Assembly (NCBI RefSeq): GCF_047675955.1
Contig: NW_027327443.1
Location: 62,001-126,000, forward strand
DNA from: Chlorocebus sabaeus
Lineage: Eukaryota; Chordata; Mammalia; Primates; Cercopithecidae
Direction of reading: 5' to 3'
DNA length: 64,000 nucleotides
The notes beneath the pieces are model-generated. The model searched no databases. It was not told the origin of the DNA and saw nothing but the letters and a program-made list of their open reading frames with translations. The position numbers and the translations under genes were made by a program. Positions 12,821 to 26,112 of this stretch are shown here, piece after piece. Within the stretch, counting starts at the first letter, position 1, and each line of letters opens with the position of its first letter.

Positions 12821-15800
12821 TAAAAACTGCAAAGAAGCTTTCTGAGAAACTGCTTTATGTTCTGGTAATTCATCTCACAGAATTACAGTTTACCCTCCAG
12901 CAGCCGTTCACTGAGCCTGTTCTTGTGGAATTTGCAATGCGATATTGGAAGCCCATAGAGGGTTATGGCAAAAAAGGATATATCCTAAGATAAAACCGAA
13001 AAGAAGCTTTCTGAGAAAATGCATTGTGTCCTCTTAATTCATCTCACAGAGTTACAGCTTTCCCCTCAAGAAGCCATTCACTAAGACTGTTCCTGTGGAA
13101 TTTGCAAGGTGATAGTTGAAAGCCCATACAGGGCTACGGAGAAAATGGAAATATGTTGCGTTAAATACTGGAAAGAATCTTTCTAGGAAACTGCTTTGTG
13201 TTCTCTTAATTCATCTCACGGAGTTACAGCTTTCCCCTCAAGAAGCCTTTCGCTAAGACTGTTCATGTGGAATTTGCAAAGTGATATTTGGAATCCCATA
13301 GAGGACTATGGTGAAAAAGGAAATATCCTAAGGTAAAAACTGAAAAGTAGGTTTCTGAGAAAATGTTTTGTGTTATGTTAATTCATCTTACAGAGTTACA
13401 GTTTTACCCTCAAGAAGCCTTTCTCTAAGACTGTTCTTCTGGAATTTGCAAAGTGATATTTGGAAGCCCATAGTGGGCTTTGCTGTAAAAGGAAATATCC
13501 TAAGATAAAAAACGAAAAGAAGGTTTCTGAGAAACCGCTTTGTGTTCTGTTAGTTCATCTCACAGAGTTACAGCTTTCCCATCGAGAATCCTTTCGCTAA
13601 GACTGTTCTTGTGGAATTTGCAAATATTTTTGTAAGCTCATAGAGGGCTATGCTGAAAAAGGAAATATCCTAAGATAAAAACTGAAAAGAAGCTTTCTGA
13701 GAAACTGCTTTGTGTTCTGTTAATTCATCTCAGGGAGTTACGGCTTTCCCTTCAAGAAGTCTTTCACAAAGACTGTTCTTGTGTAATTTGCAAAGTGATT
13801 TTTGGAAGGCCACAGAGGGCTATGTTGAAAAAGGAAAAATAGTAAGATTAAATCCGAAAAGAAACTGCTTTGTGTTCTGATAATTCATCTCAGAGAGTTA
13901 CAGATTTCCACTCAAGAGGCCGTTCACTAAGACTGTTCTTCTCAAATTTGAAAGTGATATTTAGAATCCCATAGAGGGCTATGGTGAAAAAGGAATTATT
14001 TTCCGTTAAAAACTGGAAAGACGCTTTCTGAGAAACTGCTTTGTGTTCTGTTAATTCATCTGACAGAGTTACAACATTTCCCTCAGGAAGCCTTTCGCTA
14101 AGGCTGTTGTTGTCGAATGTGCAAAGTGATATTTGGAAGCCCATAGAGGACTATGGTGAAAAAGGAAATATCTTGAGTTAAAAAGCGGAAAGAATCTTTC
14201 TGAGAAACTCCCTTTTGTTCTGTTAATTCACCTCACAGAGTTACAGCTTTCCCCTCAATAATTCTTTCGCTAAGACTGTTCTTGTGGAATTTGCAAAGTG
14301 AGATTTGGAAGCCCATAGAGGGCTATGGTGAAAAAGGAAATATCGTAAGATAAAAACTGAAAAGAAGCTTTCTGAGAAACTGCTTTGTGTTCTGTGAATT
14401 CATCTCACATAGTTACAACATTTCCCTCTAAAACCCTTTCGCTAAGACTGTTCTTGTTGAATTTGCAAAGCGATATTTGGAAGCCCATAGAAGAATATGT
14501 TGAAAAAGGAAATATCTTCCGTTAGAAACTGAAAAGAAGCTTGTTGAAAAACTGCTTTGTGTTCTGTTAATTCATCTCACAGAGTTACAACTTTCCCCTC
14601 AGGAAATCTTTCGCTTACACTGTTCTTGTGAAATTTGCAAAGTGATATTTGGAATCCCACAGAGGGCTATGGAATAATAGGAAATATCCTCCGTTAAAAA
14701 CTGGAAAGAAGCTTTCTGAGAAACTGCTTTGTGTTGTGTTAGTTTATCTCACAGAGTTACAGCTTTCCCCTCAAGAAGTCGTTCACTAAGACTTTTCTTG
14801 TGGAATTTGCAAAGCGATATTTGGAAGCCCATAGAAGGCTATGGTGAAAATGGAAATATCCTAAGATAAAAACCGAAAAGAAGCTGTCTGAGAAACTGCT
14901 CTGTGTTGTGTTAGTTTATCTCACAGAGTTACAGCTTTCCCCTCAAGAAATCGTTCACTAAGACTGTTCTTGTGGAATTTGCAAAGTGATATTTGGAAAC
15001 CCATAGAGGGCTATGTTGAAAAAGGAAACATCGTAAGATAAAAACTGAAAAGAAGCTTTGTGAGAAATTGCTTTGTGTTCTGTTAATTCGTCTCACAAAG
15101 TTACAGCTTTCCCCTCAAGAAGCCTTTCGCTAAGACTGTTCTTGGGGAATTTGCAAAGCGATATTTGGAAACCTATAGAGGGCTAAGGTGAAAAAGGAAA
15201 TATCTTCCGTTAAAAACTGGAAAGAAGATTTCTGAGAAACTGCTTTGTGTTCTGTTAATGCATCTCACAGGGTTACAGCTTTCCCCTCCAGACACCTTTC
15301 GCTAACACTGTTCTTGTGGAATTTGCAAAGTGATATTTGGAAGCCCAGAGAGAACTATGGTGAAAAAGGAAATATCTTCAGTTAAAAAATGAAAAGAAGC
15401 TTTCCGAGAAACTGCTTTGTGTTCTGTTAATTCATCTCAAAGAGTTACAGCTTTCCCCTCCAGACACCTTTCGCTAACACTGTAATTGTGAAATTTGCAA
15501 AGTGATATTTGGAAGCCCAGAGAGAATTATGGTGAAAAAGGAAATACCTTCAGTTTAAAAATGAAAAGAAGCTTTCCGAGAAACTGCTTTGTGTTCTGTT
15601 AATTCATCTCAAAGAGTTACAGCTTTCCCCTCAAGAAGCCTTCCACTAAGACTGTTTTTGAGGAATTTCCAAAGTGATATGTGGAAGCCCATAGAAGGCT
15701 ATTGTGAAAACGGAAATATCCTAAGATACTAACCGAAAAGAAGCTGTCTAAAAAACTGCTTTGTGTTCTGTTAGTTCATCGCACAGAGCTACAGATTTCC

Positions 15801-18800
15801 TCTCAAGAAGACGTTCACTAAGACAGTTTTGTGAAATTTGGAAAGTGATATTTGGATACCCATAGTGGACTATGGTGAAAAAGGAAATATCTTCCGTTAA
15901 AAACTGGAAAGAACCATTCTGAGAAAATGCGGTGTGTTCTGTTAGTACATATGACCGAGTTACAGCTTTCCTCTCAAGAAGCCTTTCGCTAAGACTGTTC
16001 TTGTGGGATTTCCAAAGTGATATTTGGAAGCCCATAGAGGGCTATAGTGAAAAAGGAATTATCTTCAGTTAAATACTGGAAAGAAGCTTTCTGAGAGACT
16101 GCTTTGTGTTCTGTTAATTCATCTCACAGAGTTACAGCTTCCCCCTCAAGAAACCTTTCGCTAAGACTGTTCTTGTGGAATTTTCAAAGTGATATTTGGA
16201 AGCCCATAGAGGACTATGGTGAAAAACGAAACATCTTCCGTTAAAAACTGGAAAGAAGATTTGTGAGAAACTGCTTTTTATTCTGTTAATTCATCTCACA
16301 GAGTTACAGATTTCCCCTCCAGAAGCCTTTCGCTAAGACTGTTCTAGTGGAATTTGCAAAGTGATATTTGGAAGCCCATGGAGGGCTATGGTGAAAAGGA
16401 TAATAACTTCCGTTAAGAACTGGAAAGAAGCTTTCTAAGAAACTGCCGTGTGTTCTGTTAATACATCTCACCGAGTTACAGCTCTACCCTCAAGAAGCCT
16501 TTCTATAAAAATGTTCTTGTGGAATTTGCAATGTGATACTTGGAAGCCCATAGAGGGCTATTTTGAAAATGGAAATACCCTAAGATAAAAACCGAAAAGA
16601 AGCTGTCAGAGAAACTGCTTTGTGTTGTGTTAGTTCATCTCACTGTGTTACAGCTTTCCCCACAAGAAGCCCTTCACTAAGACTGTTCTTGTGAAATTTG
16701 CAAACTGATATTTGTAATCCCTTAGAGAGCTATGGTGAAAAAGGAAATATATTCCCTTAAAAACTGGAAATAAGCTTTCTGAGAAACTGCCATGTGTTCT
16801 CTTAATGCACCTCACCGAGTTACAGCTTTCCCCTCAAGAAGACTTTCGCTAAGACTGTTGTTGTGGGATTTGCAAAGTGATATTTGTAAGTCCATAGACG
16901 TCTATTGTGAAAAAGGAAATTTCTTCCGTTAAAAACTGGAAAGAAGATTTCTGAGAAATTGCTATTTGTTCTGTTAATTCATCTCACAGAGTTACAGCTT
17001 CTCCTCCAGAAGCCTTTCGCTAAGACTGTTCTTGTGGAATTTGCAAAGTGATATTTGGAAGCCCATAGAAGGCTATTTTGAAAAAGGAATTATCCTAAGA
17101 TAGAATCTGAAAATAAGCTTTCTGAAAATCTGCTTTGTGTTCTGTTAATTCATCTCACAGAGTTACAGCTTTCCCCTCAAAAAGGCTTTCGGTAAGCCTG
17201 TTCTTGTGTAATTTGCAATGTGATATTTTGAAGCCCATAGAAGGCTATGGTGAAAAAGGAAATATCTTCCGTTAAAAACTGGAAGGAATATTTCTGAGAA
17301 ACTACTTTGTGTTCTGTTAATTCATCTCACAGAGTTACAGGTTTCCCCTCTAGAAGCCTTTCGGTAAGACTGTTTTTTGTTATTTCCAAAGTGATATTTG
17401 GAATCCCATAGAGGGTTATGGTGAAAAAGAAATATCTTCCGTTAAAAACTGGAAAGAAGCTTTCTAAGAAACTGCCGTGTGTTCTGGTTATACATCTCAC
17501 CGAGATACTGCTTTCCTCTCAAATAGCCCTTCGCTGAGACTGTTCTTGTGGGATTTGCAAAGTGATATTTGGAAGCCCATAGAGTGCTGTGGTGAAAAGG
17601 AAATATCTTCAGTTAAAAACTTGAAAGAAACTTTCTGAGAAACTGCTTTGTGTTCTGTTAATTCATCTCACAGAGTTACAGCTTTCCCCTCAAGAAACGT
17701 TTCGCTAAGACTGTTCTTGTGGAATCTGCAAAGTCATGTTTGGAAGCACATATAGCTCTAAGGTGATAAAGGAAATTTCTTCCGTTAAAAACTGGAAAGA
17801 AGATTTCTGAGAAACTGCTTTGTGTTCTGTTAATTTATCACACAGAGTTACAGCTTTCCTCTCCAGAAGCCTTTTGCAAGCCCTTAGAGGGCCATGTTGA
17901 AAAAGGAAATATCTTCCGTTAAAAACCGAAAAGAAGCTTTCTGAGAAACTTCTTTCTGTTTTGTTAGTTCATATCACAGAGTTACAGCTTTCCCCTCAAG
18001 AAGTCGTTCACTAAGACTATTCTTGTGAAATATTCAAAGTGATATTTATAAAGCCATAGAGGGCTATGGTGAAAAAGGAAATATCCTAAGACAGAAACTG
18101 AAAAGAAGGTTTCTGAGAAACTGTTTTGTGTTCTGTTAATACATCTCACAGATTTACATCTTTTCCCTCAAGAAGCCTTTCGCGAAGACTGTTCTTGTGG
18201 AATATGTAAAGTGATATTTGGAAGCCCGTACAAGGCTATGGTGAAAAAGGAAATATCTTCAGTTAAAAATTGGATAGAAGCTTTCTGAGAAATTGCTTTG
18301 TGTTCTCTTAATTCATCTCACAGAGTTACAGCTTTCCCCTCAAGAAGCCGTTCACTAGGACTATTCTTGTGAAATTTTCAAACTGATATTTGGAAACCCT
18401 TACAGAGATATGGTGAAAAAGGAAATATCTTCCGTTAAAAACTGGAAAGAAGCTTTCCGAGAAACTGCCGTGAGTTCTGTTCATACATCTCACCGAGTTA
18501 CAGCTTTCCTCTCAAGAAACCTTTCTCTAAGGCTGTTCTTGTGGAATTTGCAAAGTGATATTTGGAAGCCCATAGTGGGCTATGGTGAAAAAGGAAAAAT
18601 CTTCGGGTAAAAACTGGAAATAAGCTTTCTGAGAAACTGCTTTGTGTTCTGTTAATTCATCTCACAGAGTTACAACTTTCCCCTCAAGAAGCCGTTCACT
18701 AAGACTTTTCTTGTGGAATTTGCAAAGTGATATTTGGAGTCCCATTGAAGGCTATGGTGAAAAAGAAAACATCCTAAGATAAAAACTGAAATGAAGCTTT

Positions 18801-19466
18801 CTGTGAAACTGCATTGTGTTCTGTAAATTCATCTCACAGAGTTAGAGATTTCCCCTCAAGAAGTCGTTCACTAAGACTGTTCTTGTGAAACTTGCAAAAT
18901 GATATTTGGAAGCCCATAGAGGGCTATTGTGAAAATGGAAATATCCTAAGATAAAAACCGAAAAGAAACTGTCTGAGAAACTGCTTTGTGTTGTGTTAGT
19001 TTATCTCACAGAGTTACAGCTTTCCCCTCAAGAAGTCGTTCACCAAGACTGTTCTTGTGAAATTTGCAAAGTGATATTTGGAAGCTCATAGAAGGCTATG
19101 GTGAAAATGAAAATATCTTCCGTTAAAAACTGGAAAGAAGCATTCTGAGAAACTGCCGTGTGTTCTGTTAATACATCTCACCGAGTTACAGCTTTCCCCT
19201 CAAGAACCCTCTCGCTAAGACTGTTCTTGTGGAATTTGCAAAGTGATATTTGGAAGCCCTTAGAGGGCTATGGTTAAAAAGGAAATATCCACCGTTAAAA
19301 ACTGGAAAGAAGATTGCTGAGAAACTGCTTTGTGTTCTGTTAATTCATCTCACAGAATTACAGCTTTTCCCTCAGAAGCCTTTCGCTAAGATTGTTCTTG
19401 TAGAACTTGCAAAGTGATATTTGGAAGCCCATATAGGGCTACGGTGAAAAAGGAAATATCCTCCGT
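12821..19466. repeat. HOR unit, long form L, copy 2
   Basis: Exactly 6646 bp, colinear with copy 1. Differences by eye include TTTTTGTAAGC near 13630 (copy 1 has TTTTTGGAAGC), GTTACAGC near 14930 (copy 1 GTTACTGC) and AAAAGGATAATAAC near 16396 (copies 1 and 3 have AAAAGGGTAATAAC). This suggests around ten differences over the unit. It is followed by another L rather than an S, which breaks the S-L alternation. Confidence 0.9.
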
Positions 19467-22400
19467 TAAAAACTGCAAAGAAGCTTTCTGAGAAACTGCT
19501 TTATGTTCTGGTAATTCATCTCACAGAATTACAGTTTACCCTCCAGCAGCCGTTCACTGAGCCTGTTCTTGTGGAATTTGCAATGCGATATTGGAAGCCC
19601 ATAGAGGGTTATGGCAAAAAAGGATATATCCTAAGATAAAACCGAAAAGAAGCTTTCTGAGAAAATGCATTGTGTCCTCTTAATTCATCTCACAGAGTTA
19701 CAGCTTTCCCCTCAAGAAGCCATTCACTAAGACTGTTCCTGTGGAATTTGCAAGGTGATAGTTGAAAGCCCATACAGGGCTACGGAGAAAATGGAAATAT
19801 GTTGCGTTAAATACTGGAAAGAATCTTTCTAGGAAACTGCTTTGTGTTCTCTTAATTCATCTCACAGAGTTACAGCTTTCCCCTCAAGAAGCCTTTCGCT
19901 AAGACTGTTCATGTGGAATTTGCAAAGTGATATTTGGAATCCCATAGAGGACTATGGTGAAAAAGGAAATATCCTAAGGTAAAAACTGAAAAGTAGGTTT
20001 CTGAGAAAATGTTTTGTGTTATGTTAATTCATCTTACAGAGTTACAGTTTTACCCTCAAGAAGCCTTTCTCTAAGACTGTTCTTCTGGAATTTGCAAAGT
20101 GATATTTGGAAGCCCATAGTGGGCTTTGCTGTAAAAGGAAATATCCTAAGATAAAAAACGAAAAGAAGGTTTCTGAGAAACCGCTTTGTGTTCTGTTAGT
20201 TCATCTCACAGAGTTACAGCTTTCCCATCGAGAATCCTTTCACTAAGACTGTTCTTGTGGAATTTGCAAATATTTTTGGAAGCTCATAGAGGGCTATGCT
20301 GAAAAAGGAAATATCCTAAGATAAAAACTGAAAAGAAGCTTTCTGAGAAACTGCTTTGTGTTCTGTTAATTCATCTCAGGGAGTTACGGCTTTCCCTTCA
20401 AGAAGTCTTTCACAAAGACTGTTCTTGTGTAATTTGCAAAGTGATTTTTGGAAGGCCACAGAGGGCTATGTTGAAAAAGGAAAAATAGTAAGATTAAATC
20501 CGAAAAGAAACTGCTTTGTGTTCTGATAATTCATCTCAGAGAGTTACAGATTTCCACTCAAGAGGCCGTTCACTAAGACTGTTCTTCTCAAATTTGAAAG
20601 TGATATTTAGAATCCCATAGAGGGCTATGGTGAAAAAGGAATTATTTTCCGTTAAAAACTGGAAAGACGCTTTCTGAGAAACTGCTTTGTGTTCTGTTAA
20701 TTCATCTGACAGAGTTACAACATTTCCCTCAGGAAGCCTTTCGCTAAGGCTGTTGTTGTCGAATGTGCAAAGTGATATTTGGAAGCCCATAGAGGACTAT
20801 GGTGAAAAAGGAAATATCTTGAGTTAAAAAGCGGAAAGAATCTTTCTGAGAAACTCCCTTTTGTTCTGTTAATTCACCTCACAGAGTTACAGCTTTCCCC
20901 TCAATAATTCTTTCGCTAAGACTGTTCTTGTGGAATTTGCAAAGTGAGATTTGGAAGCCCATAGAGGGCTATGGTGAAAAAGGAAATATCGTAAGATAAA
21001 AACTGAAAAGAAGCTTTCTGAGAAACTGCTTTGTGTTCTGTGAATTCATCTCACATAGTTACAACATTTCCCTCTAAAACCCTTTCGCTAAGACTGTTCT
21101 TGTTGAATTTGCAAAGCGATATTTGGAAGCCCATAGAAGAATATGTTGAAAAAGGAAATATCTTCCGTTAGAAACTGAAAAGAAGCTTGTTGAAAAACTG
21201 CTTTGTGTTCTGTTAATTCATCTCACAGAGTTACAACTTTCCCCTCAGGAAATCTTTCGCTTACACTGTTCTTGTGAAATTTGCAAAGTGATATTTGGAA
21301 TCCCACAGAGGGCTATGGAATAATAGGAAATATCCTCCGTTAAAAACTGGAAAGAAGCTTTCTGAGAAACTGCTTTGTGTTGTGTTAGTTTATCTCACAG
21401 AGTTACAGCTTTCCCCTCAAGAAGTCGTTCACTAAGACTTTTCTTGTGGAATTTGCAAAGCGATATTTGGAAGCCCATAGAAGGCTATGGTGAAAATGGA
21501 AATATCCTAAGATAAAAACCGAAAAGAAGCTGTCTGAGAAACTGCTCTGTGTTGTGTTAGTTTATCTCACAGAGTTACAGCTTTCCCCTCAAGAAATCGT
21601 TCACTAAGACTGTTCTTGTGGAATTTGCAAAGTGATATTTGGAAACCCATAGAGGGCTATGTTGAAAAAGGAAACATCGTAAGATAAAAACTGAAAAGAA
21701 GCTTTGTGAGAAATTGCTTTGTGTTCTGTTAATTCGTCTCACAAAGTTACAGCTTTCCCCTCAAGAAGCCTTTCGCTAAGACTGTTCTTGGGGAATTTGC
21801 AAAGCGATATTTGGAAACCTATAGAGGGCTAAGGTGAAAAAGGAAATATCTTCCGTTAAAAACTGGAAAGAAGATTTCTGAGAAACTGCTTTGTGTTCTG
21901 TTAATGCATCTCACAGGGTTACAGCTTTCCCCTCCAGACACCTTTCGCTAACACTGTTCTTGTGGAATTTGCAAAGTGATATTTGGAAGCCCAGAGAGAA
22001 CTATGGTGAAAAAGGAAATATCTTCAGTTAAAAAATGAAAAGAAGCTTTCCGAGAAACTGCTTTGTGTTCTGTTAATTCATCTCAAAGAGTTACAGCTTT
22101 CCCCTCCAGACACCTTTCGCTAACACTGTAATTGTGAAATTTGCAAAGTGATATTTGGAAGCCCAGAGAGAATTATGGTGAAAAAGGAAATACCTTCAGT
22201 TTAAAAATGAAAAGAAGCTTTCCGAGAAACTGCTTTGTGTTCTGTTAATTCATCTCAAAGAGTTACAGCTTTCCCCTCAAGAAGCCTTCCACTAAGACTG
22301 TTTTTGAGGAATTTCCAAAGTGATATGTGGAAGCCCATAGAAGGCTATTGTGAAAACGGAAATATCCTAAGATACTAACCGAAAAGAAGCTGTCTAAAAA

Positions 22401-25400
22401 ACTGCTTTGTGTTCTGTTAGTTCATCGCACAGAGCTACAGATTTCCTCTCAAGAAGACGTTCACTAAGACAGTTTTGTGAAATTTGGAAAGTGATATTTG
22501 GATACCCATAGTGGACTATGGTGAAAAAGGAAATATCTTCCGTTAAAAACTGGAAAGAACCATTCTGAGAAAATGCGGTGTGTTCTGTTAGTACATATGA
22601 CCGAGTTACAGCTTTCCTCTCAAGAAGCCTTTCGCTAAGACTGTTCTTGTGGGATTTCCAAAGTGATATTTGGAAGTCCATAGAGGGCTATAGTGAAAAA
22701 GGAATTATCTTCAGTTAAATACTGGAAAGAAGCTTTCTGAGAGACTGCTTTGTGTTCTGTTAATTCATCTCACAGAGTTACAGCTTCCCCCTCAAGAAAC
22801 CTTTCGCTAAGACTGTTCTTGTGGAATTTTCAAAGTGATATTTGGAAGCCCATAGAGGACTACGGTGAAAAACGAAACATCTTCCGTTAAAAACTGGAAA
22901 GAAGATTTGTGAGAAACTGCTTTTTATTCTGTTAATTCATCTCACAGAGTTACAGATTTCCCCTCCAGAAGCCTTTCGCTAAGACTGTTCTAGTGGAATT
23001 TGCAAAGTGATATTTGGAAGCCCATGGAGGGCTATGGTGAAAAGGGTAATAACTTCTGTTAAGAACTGGAAAGAAGCTTTCTAAGAAACTGCCGTGTGTT
23101 CTGTTAATACATCTCACCGAGTTACAGCTCTACCCTCAAGAAGCCTTTCTATAAAAATGTTCTTGTGGAATTTGCAATGTGATACTTGGAAGCCCATAGA
23201 GGGCTATTTTGAAAATGGAAATACCCTAAGATAAAAACCGAAAAGAAGCTGTCAGAGAAACTGCTTTGTGTTGTGTTAGTTCATCTCACTGTGTTACAGC
23301 TTTCCCCTCAAGAAGCCCTTCACTAAGACTGTTCTTGTGAAATTTGCAAACTGATATTTGTAATCCCTTAGAGAGCTATGGTGAAAAAGGAAATATATTC
23401 CCTTAAAAACTGGAAATAAGCTTTCTGAGAAACTGCCATGTGTTCTCTTAATGCACCTCACCGAGTTACAGCTTTCCCCTCAAGAAGACTTTCGCTAAGA
23501 CTGTTGTTGTGGGATTTGCAAAGTGATATTTGGAAGTCCATAGACGTCTATTGTGAAAAAGGAAATTTCTTCCGTTAAAAACTGGAAAGAAGATTTCTGA
23601 GAAATTGCTATTTGTTCTGTTAATTCATCTCACAGAGTTACAGCTTCTCCTCCAGAAGCCTTTCGCTAAGACTGTTCTTGTGGAATTTGCAAAGTGATAT
23701 TTGGAAGCCCATAGAAGGCTATTTTGAAAAAGGAATTATCCTAAGATAGAATCTGAAAATAAGCTTTCTGAAAATCTGCTTTGTGTTCTGTTAATTCATC
23801 TCACAGAGTTACAGCTTTCCCCTCAAAAAGGCTTTCGGTAAGCCTGTTCTTGTGTAATTTGCAATGTGATATTTTGAAGCCCATAGAAGGCTATGGTGAA
23901 AAAGGAAATATCTTCCGTTAAAAACTGGAAGGAATATTTCTGAGAAACTACTTTGTGTTCTGTTAATTCATCTCACAGAGTTACAGGTTTCCCCTCTAGA
24001 AGCCTTTCGGTAAGACTGTTTTTTGTTATTTCCAAAGTGATATTTGGAATCCCATAGAGGGTTATGGTGAAAAAGAAATATCTTCCGTTAAAAACTGGAA
24101 AGAAGCTTTCTAAGAAACTGCCGTGTGTTCTGGTTATACATCTCACCGAGATACTGCTTTCCTCTCAAATAGCCCTTCGCTGAGACTGTTCTTGTGGGAT
24201 TTGCAAAGTGATATTTGGAAGCCCATAGAGTGCTGTGGTGAAAAGGAAATATCTTCAGTTAAAAACTTGAAAGAAACTTTCTGAGAAACTGCTTTGTGTT
24301 CTGTTAATTCATCTCACAGAGTTACAGCTTTCCCCTCAAGAAACGTTTCGCTAAGACTGTTCTTGTGGAATCTGCAAAGTCATGTTTGGAAGCACATATA
24401 GCTCTAAGGTGATAAAGGAAATTTCTTCCGTTAAAAACTGGAAAGAAGATTTCTGAGAAACTGCTTTGTGTTCTGTTAATTTATCACACAGAGTTACAGC
24501 TTTCCTCTCCAGAAGCCTTTTGCAAGCCCTTAGAGGGCCATGTTGAAAAAGGAAATATCTTCCGTTAAAAACCGAAAAGAAGCTTTCTGAGAAACTTCTT
24601 TCTGTTTTGTTAGTTCATATCACAGAGTTACAGCTTTCCCCTCAAGAAGTCGTTCACTAAGACTATTCCTGTGAAATATTCAAAGTGATATTTATAAAGC
24701 CATAGAGGGCTATGGTGAAAAAGGAAATATCCTAAGACAGAAACTGAAAAGAAGGTTTCTGAGAAACTGTTTTGTGTTCTGTTAATACATCTCACAGATT
24801 TACATCTTTTCCCTCAAGAAGCCTTTCGCGAAGACTGTTCTTGTGGAATATGTAAAGTGATATTTGGAAGCCCGTACAAGGCTATGGTGAAAAAGGAAAT
24901 ATCTTCAGTTAAAAATTGGATAGAAGCTTTCTGAGAAATTGCTTTGTGTTCTCTTAATTCATCTCACAGAGTTACAGCTTTCCCCTCAAGAAGCCGTTCA
25001 CTAGGACTATTCTTGTGAAATTTTCAAACTGATATTTGGAAACCCTTACAGAGATATGGTGAAAAAGGAAATATCTTCCGTTAAAAACTGGAAAGAAGCT
25101 TTCTGAGAAACTGCCGTGAGTTCTGTTCATACATCTCACCGAGTTACAGCTTTCCTCTCAAGAAACCTTTCTCTAAGGCTGTTCTTGTGGAATTTGCAAA
25201 GTGATATTTGGAAGCCCATAGTGGGCTATGGTGAAAAAGGAAAAATCTTCGGGTAAAAACTGGAAATAAGCTTTCTGAGAAACTGCTTTGTGTTCTGTTA
25301 ATTCATCTCACAGAGTTACAACTTTCCCCTCAAGAAGCCGTTCACTAAGACTTTTCTTGTGGAATTTGCAAAGTGATATTTGGAGTCCCATTGAAGGCTA

Positions 25401-26112
25401 TGGTGAAAAAGAAAACATCCTAAGATAAAAACTGAAATGAAGCTTTCTGTGAAACTGCATTGTGTTCTGTAAATTCATCTCACAGAGTTAGAGATTTCCC
25501 CTCAAGAAGTCGTTCACTAAGACTGTTCTTGTGAAACTTGCAAAATGATATTTGGAAGCCCATAGAGGGCTATTGTGAAAATGGAAATATCCTAAGATAA
25601 AAACCGAAAAGAAACTGTCTGAGAAACTGCTTTGTGTTGTGTTAGTTTATCTCACAGAGTTACAGCTTTCCCCTCAAGAAGTCGTTCACCAAGACTGTTC
25701 TTGTGAAATTTGCAAAGTGATATTTGGAAGCTCATAGAAGGCTATGGTGAAAATGAAAATATCTTCCGTTAAAAACTGGAAAGAAGCATTCTGAGAAACT
25801 GCCGTGTGTTCTGTTAATACATCTCACCGAGTTACAGCTTTCCCCTCAAGAACCCTCTCGCTAAGACTGTTCTTGTGGAATTTGCAAAGTGATATTTGGA
25901 AGCCCTTAGAGGGCTATGGTTAAAAAGGAAATATCCACCGTTAAAAACTGGAAAGAAGATTGCTGAGAAACTGCTTTGTGTTCTGTTAATTCATCTCACA
26001 GAATTACAGCTTTTCCCTCAGAAGCCTTTCGCTAAGATTGTTCTTGTAGAACTTGCAAAGTGATATTTGGAAGCCCATATAGGGCTATGGTGAAAAAGGA
26101 AATATCCTCCGT
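19467..26112. repeat. HOR unit, long form L, copy 3
   Basis: 6646 bp, directly after another L unit. Private variants by eye include GGAAGTCCATAG near 22673 where the others read GGAAGCCCATAG, TTCTGTTAAG near 23055 instead of TTCCGTTAAG, and ATTCCTGTG near 24665 instead of ATTCTTGTG. The end is colinear with the junction into the next S unit. Confidence 0.9.
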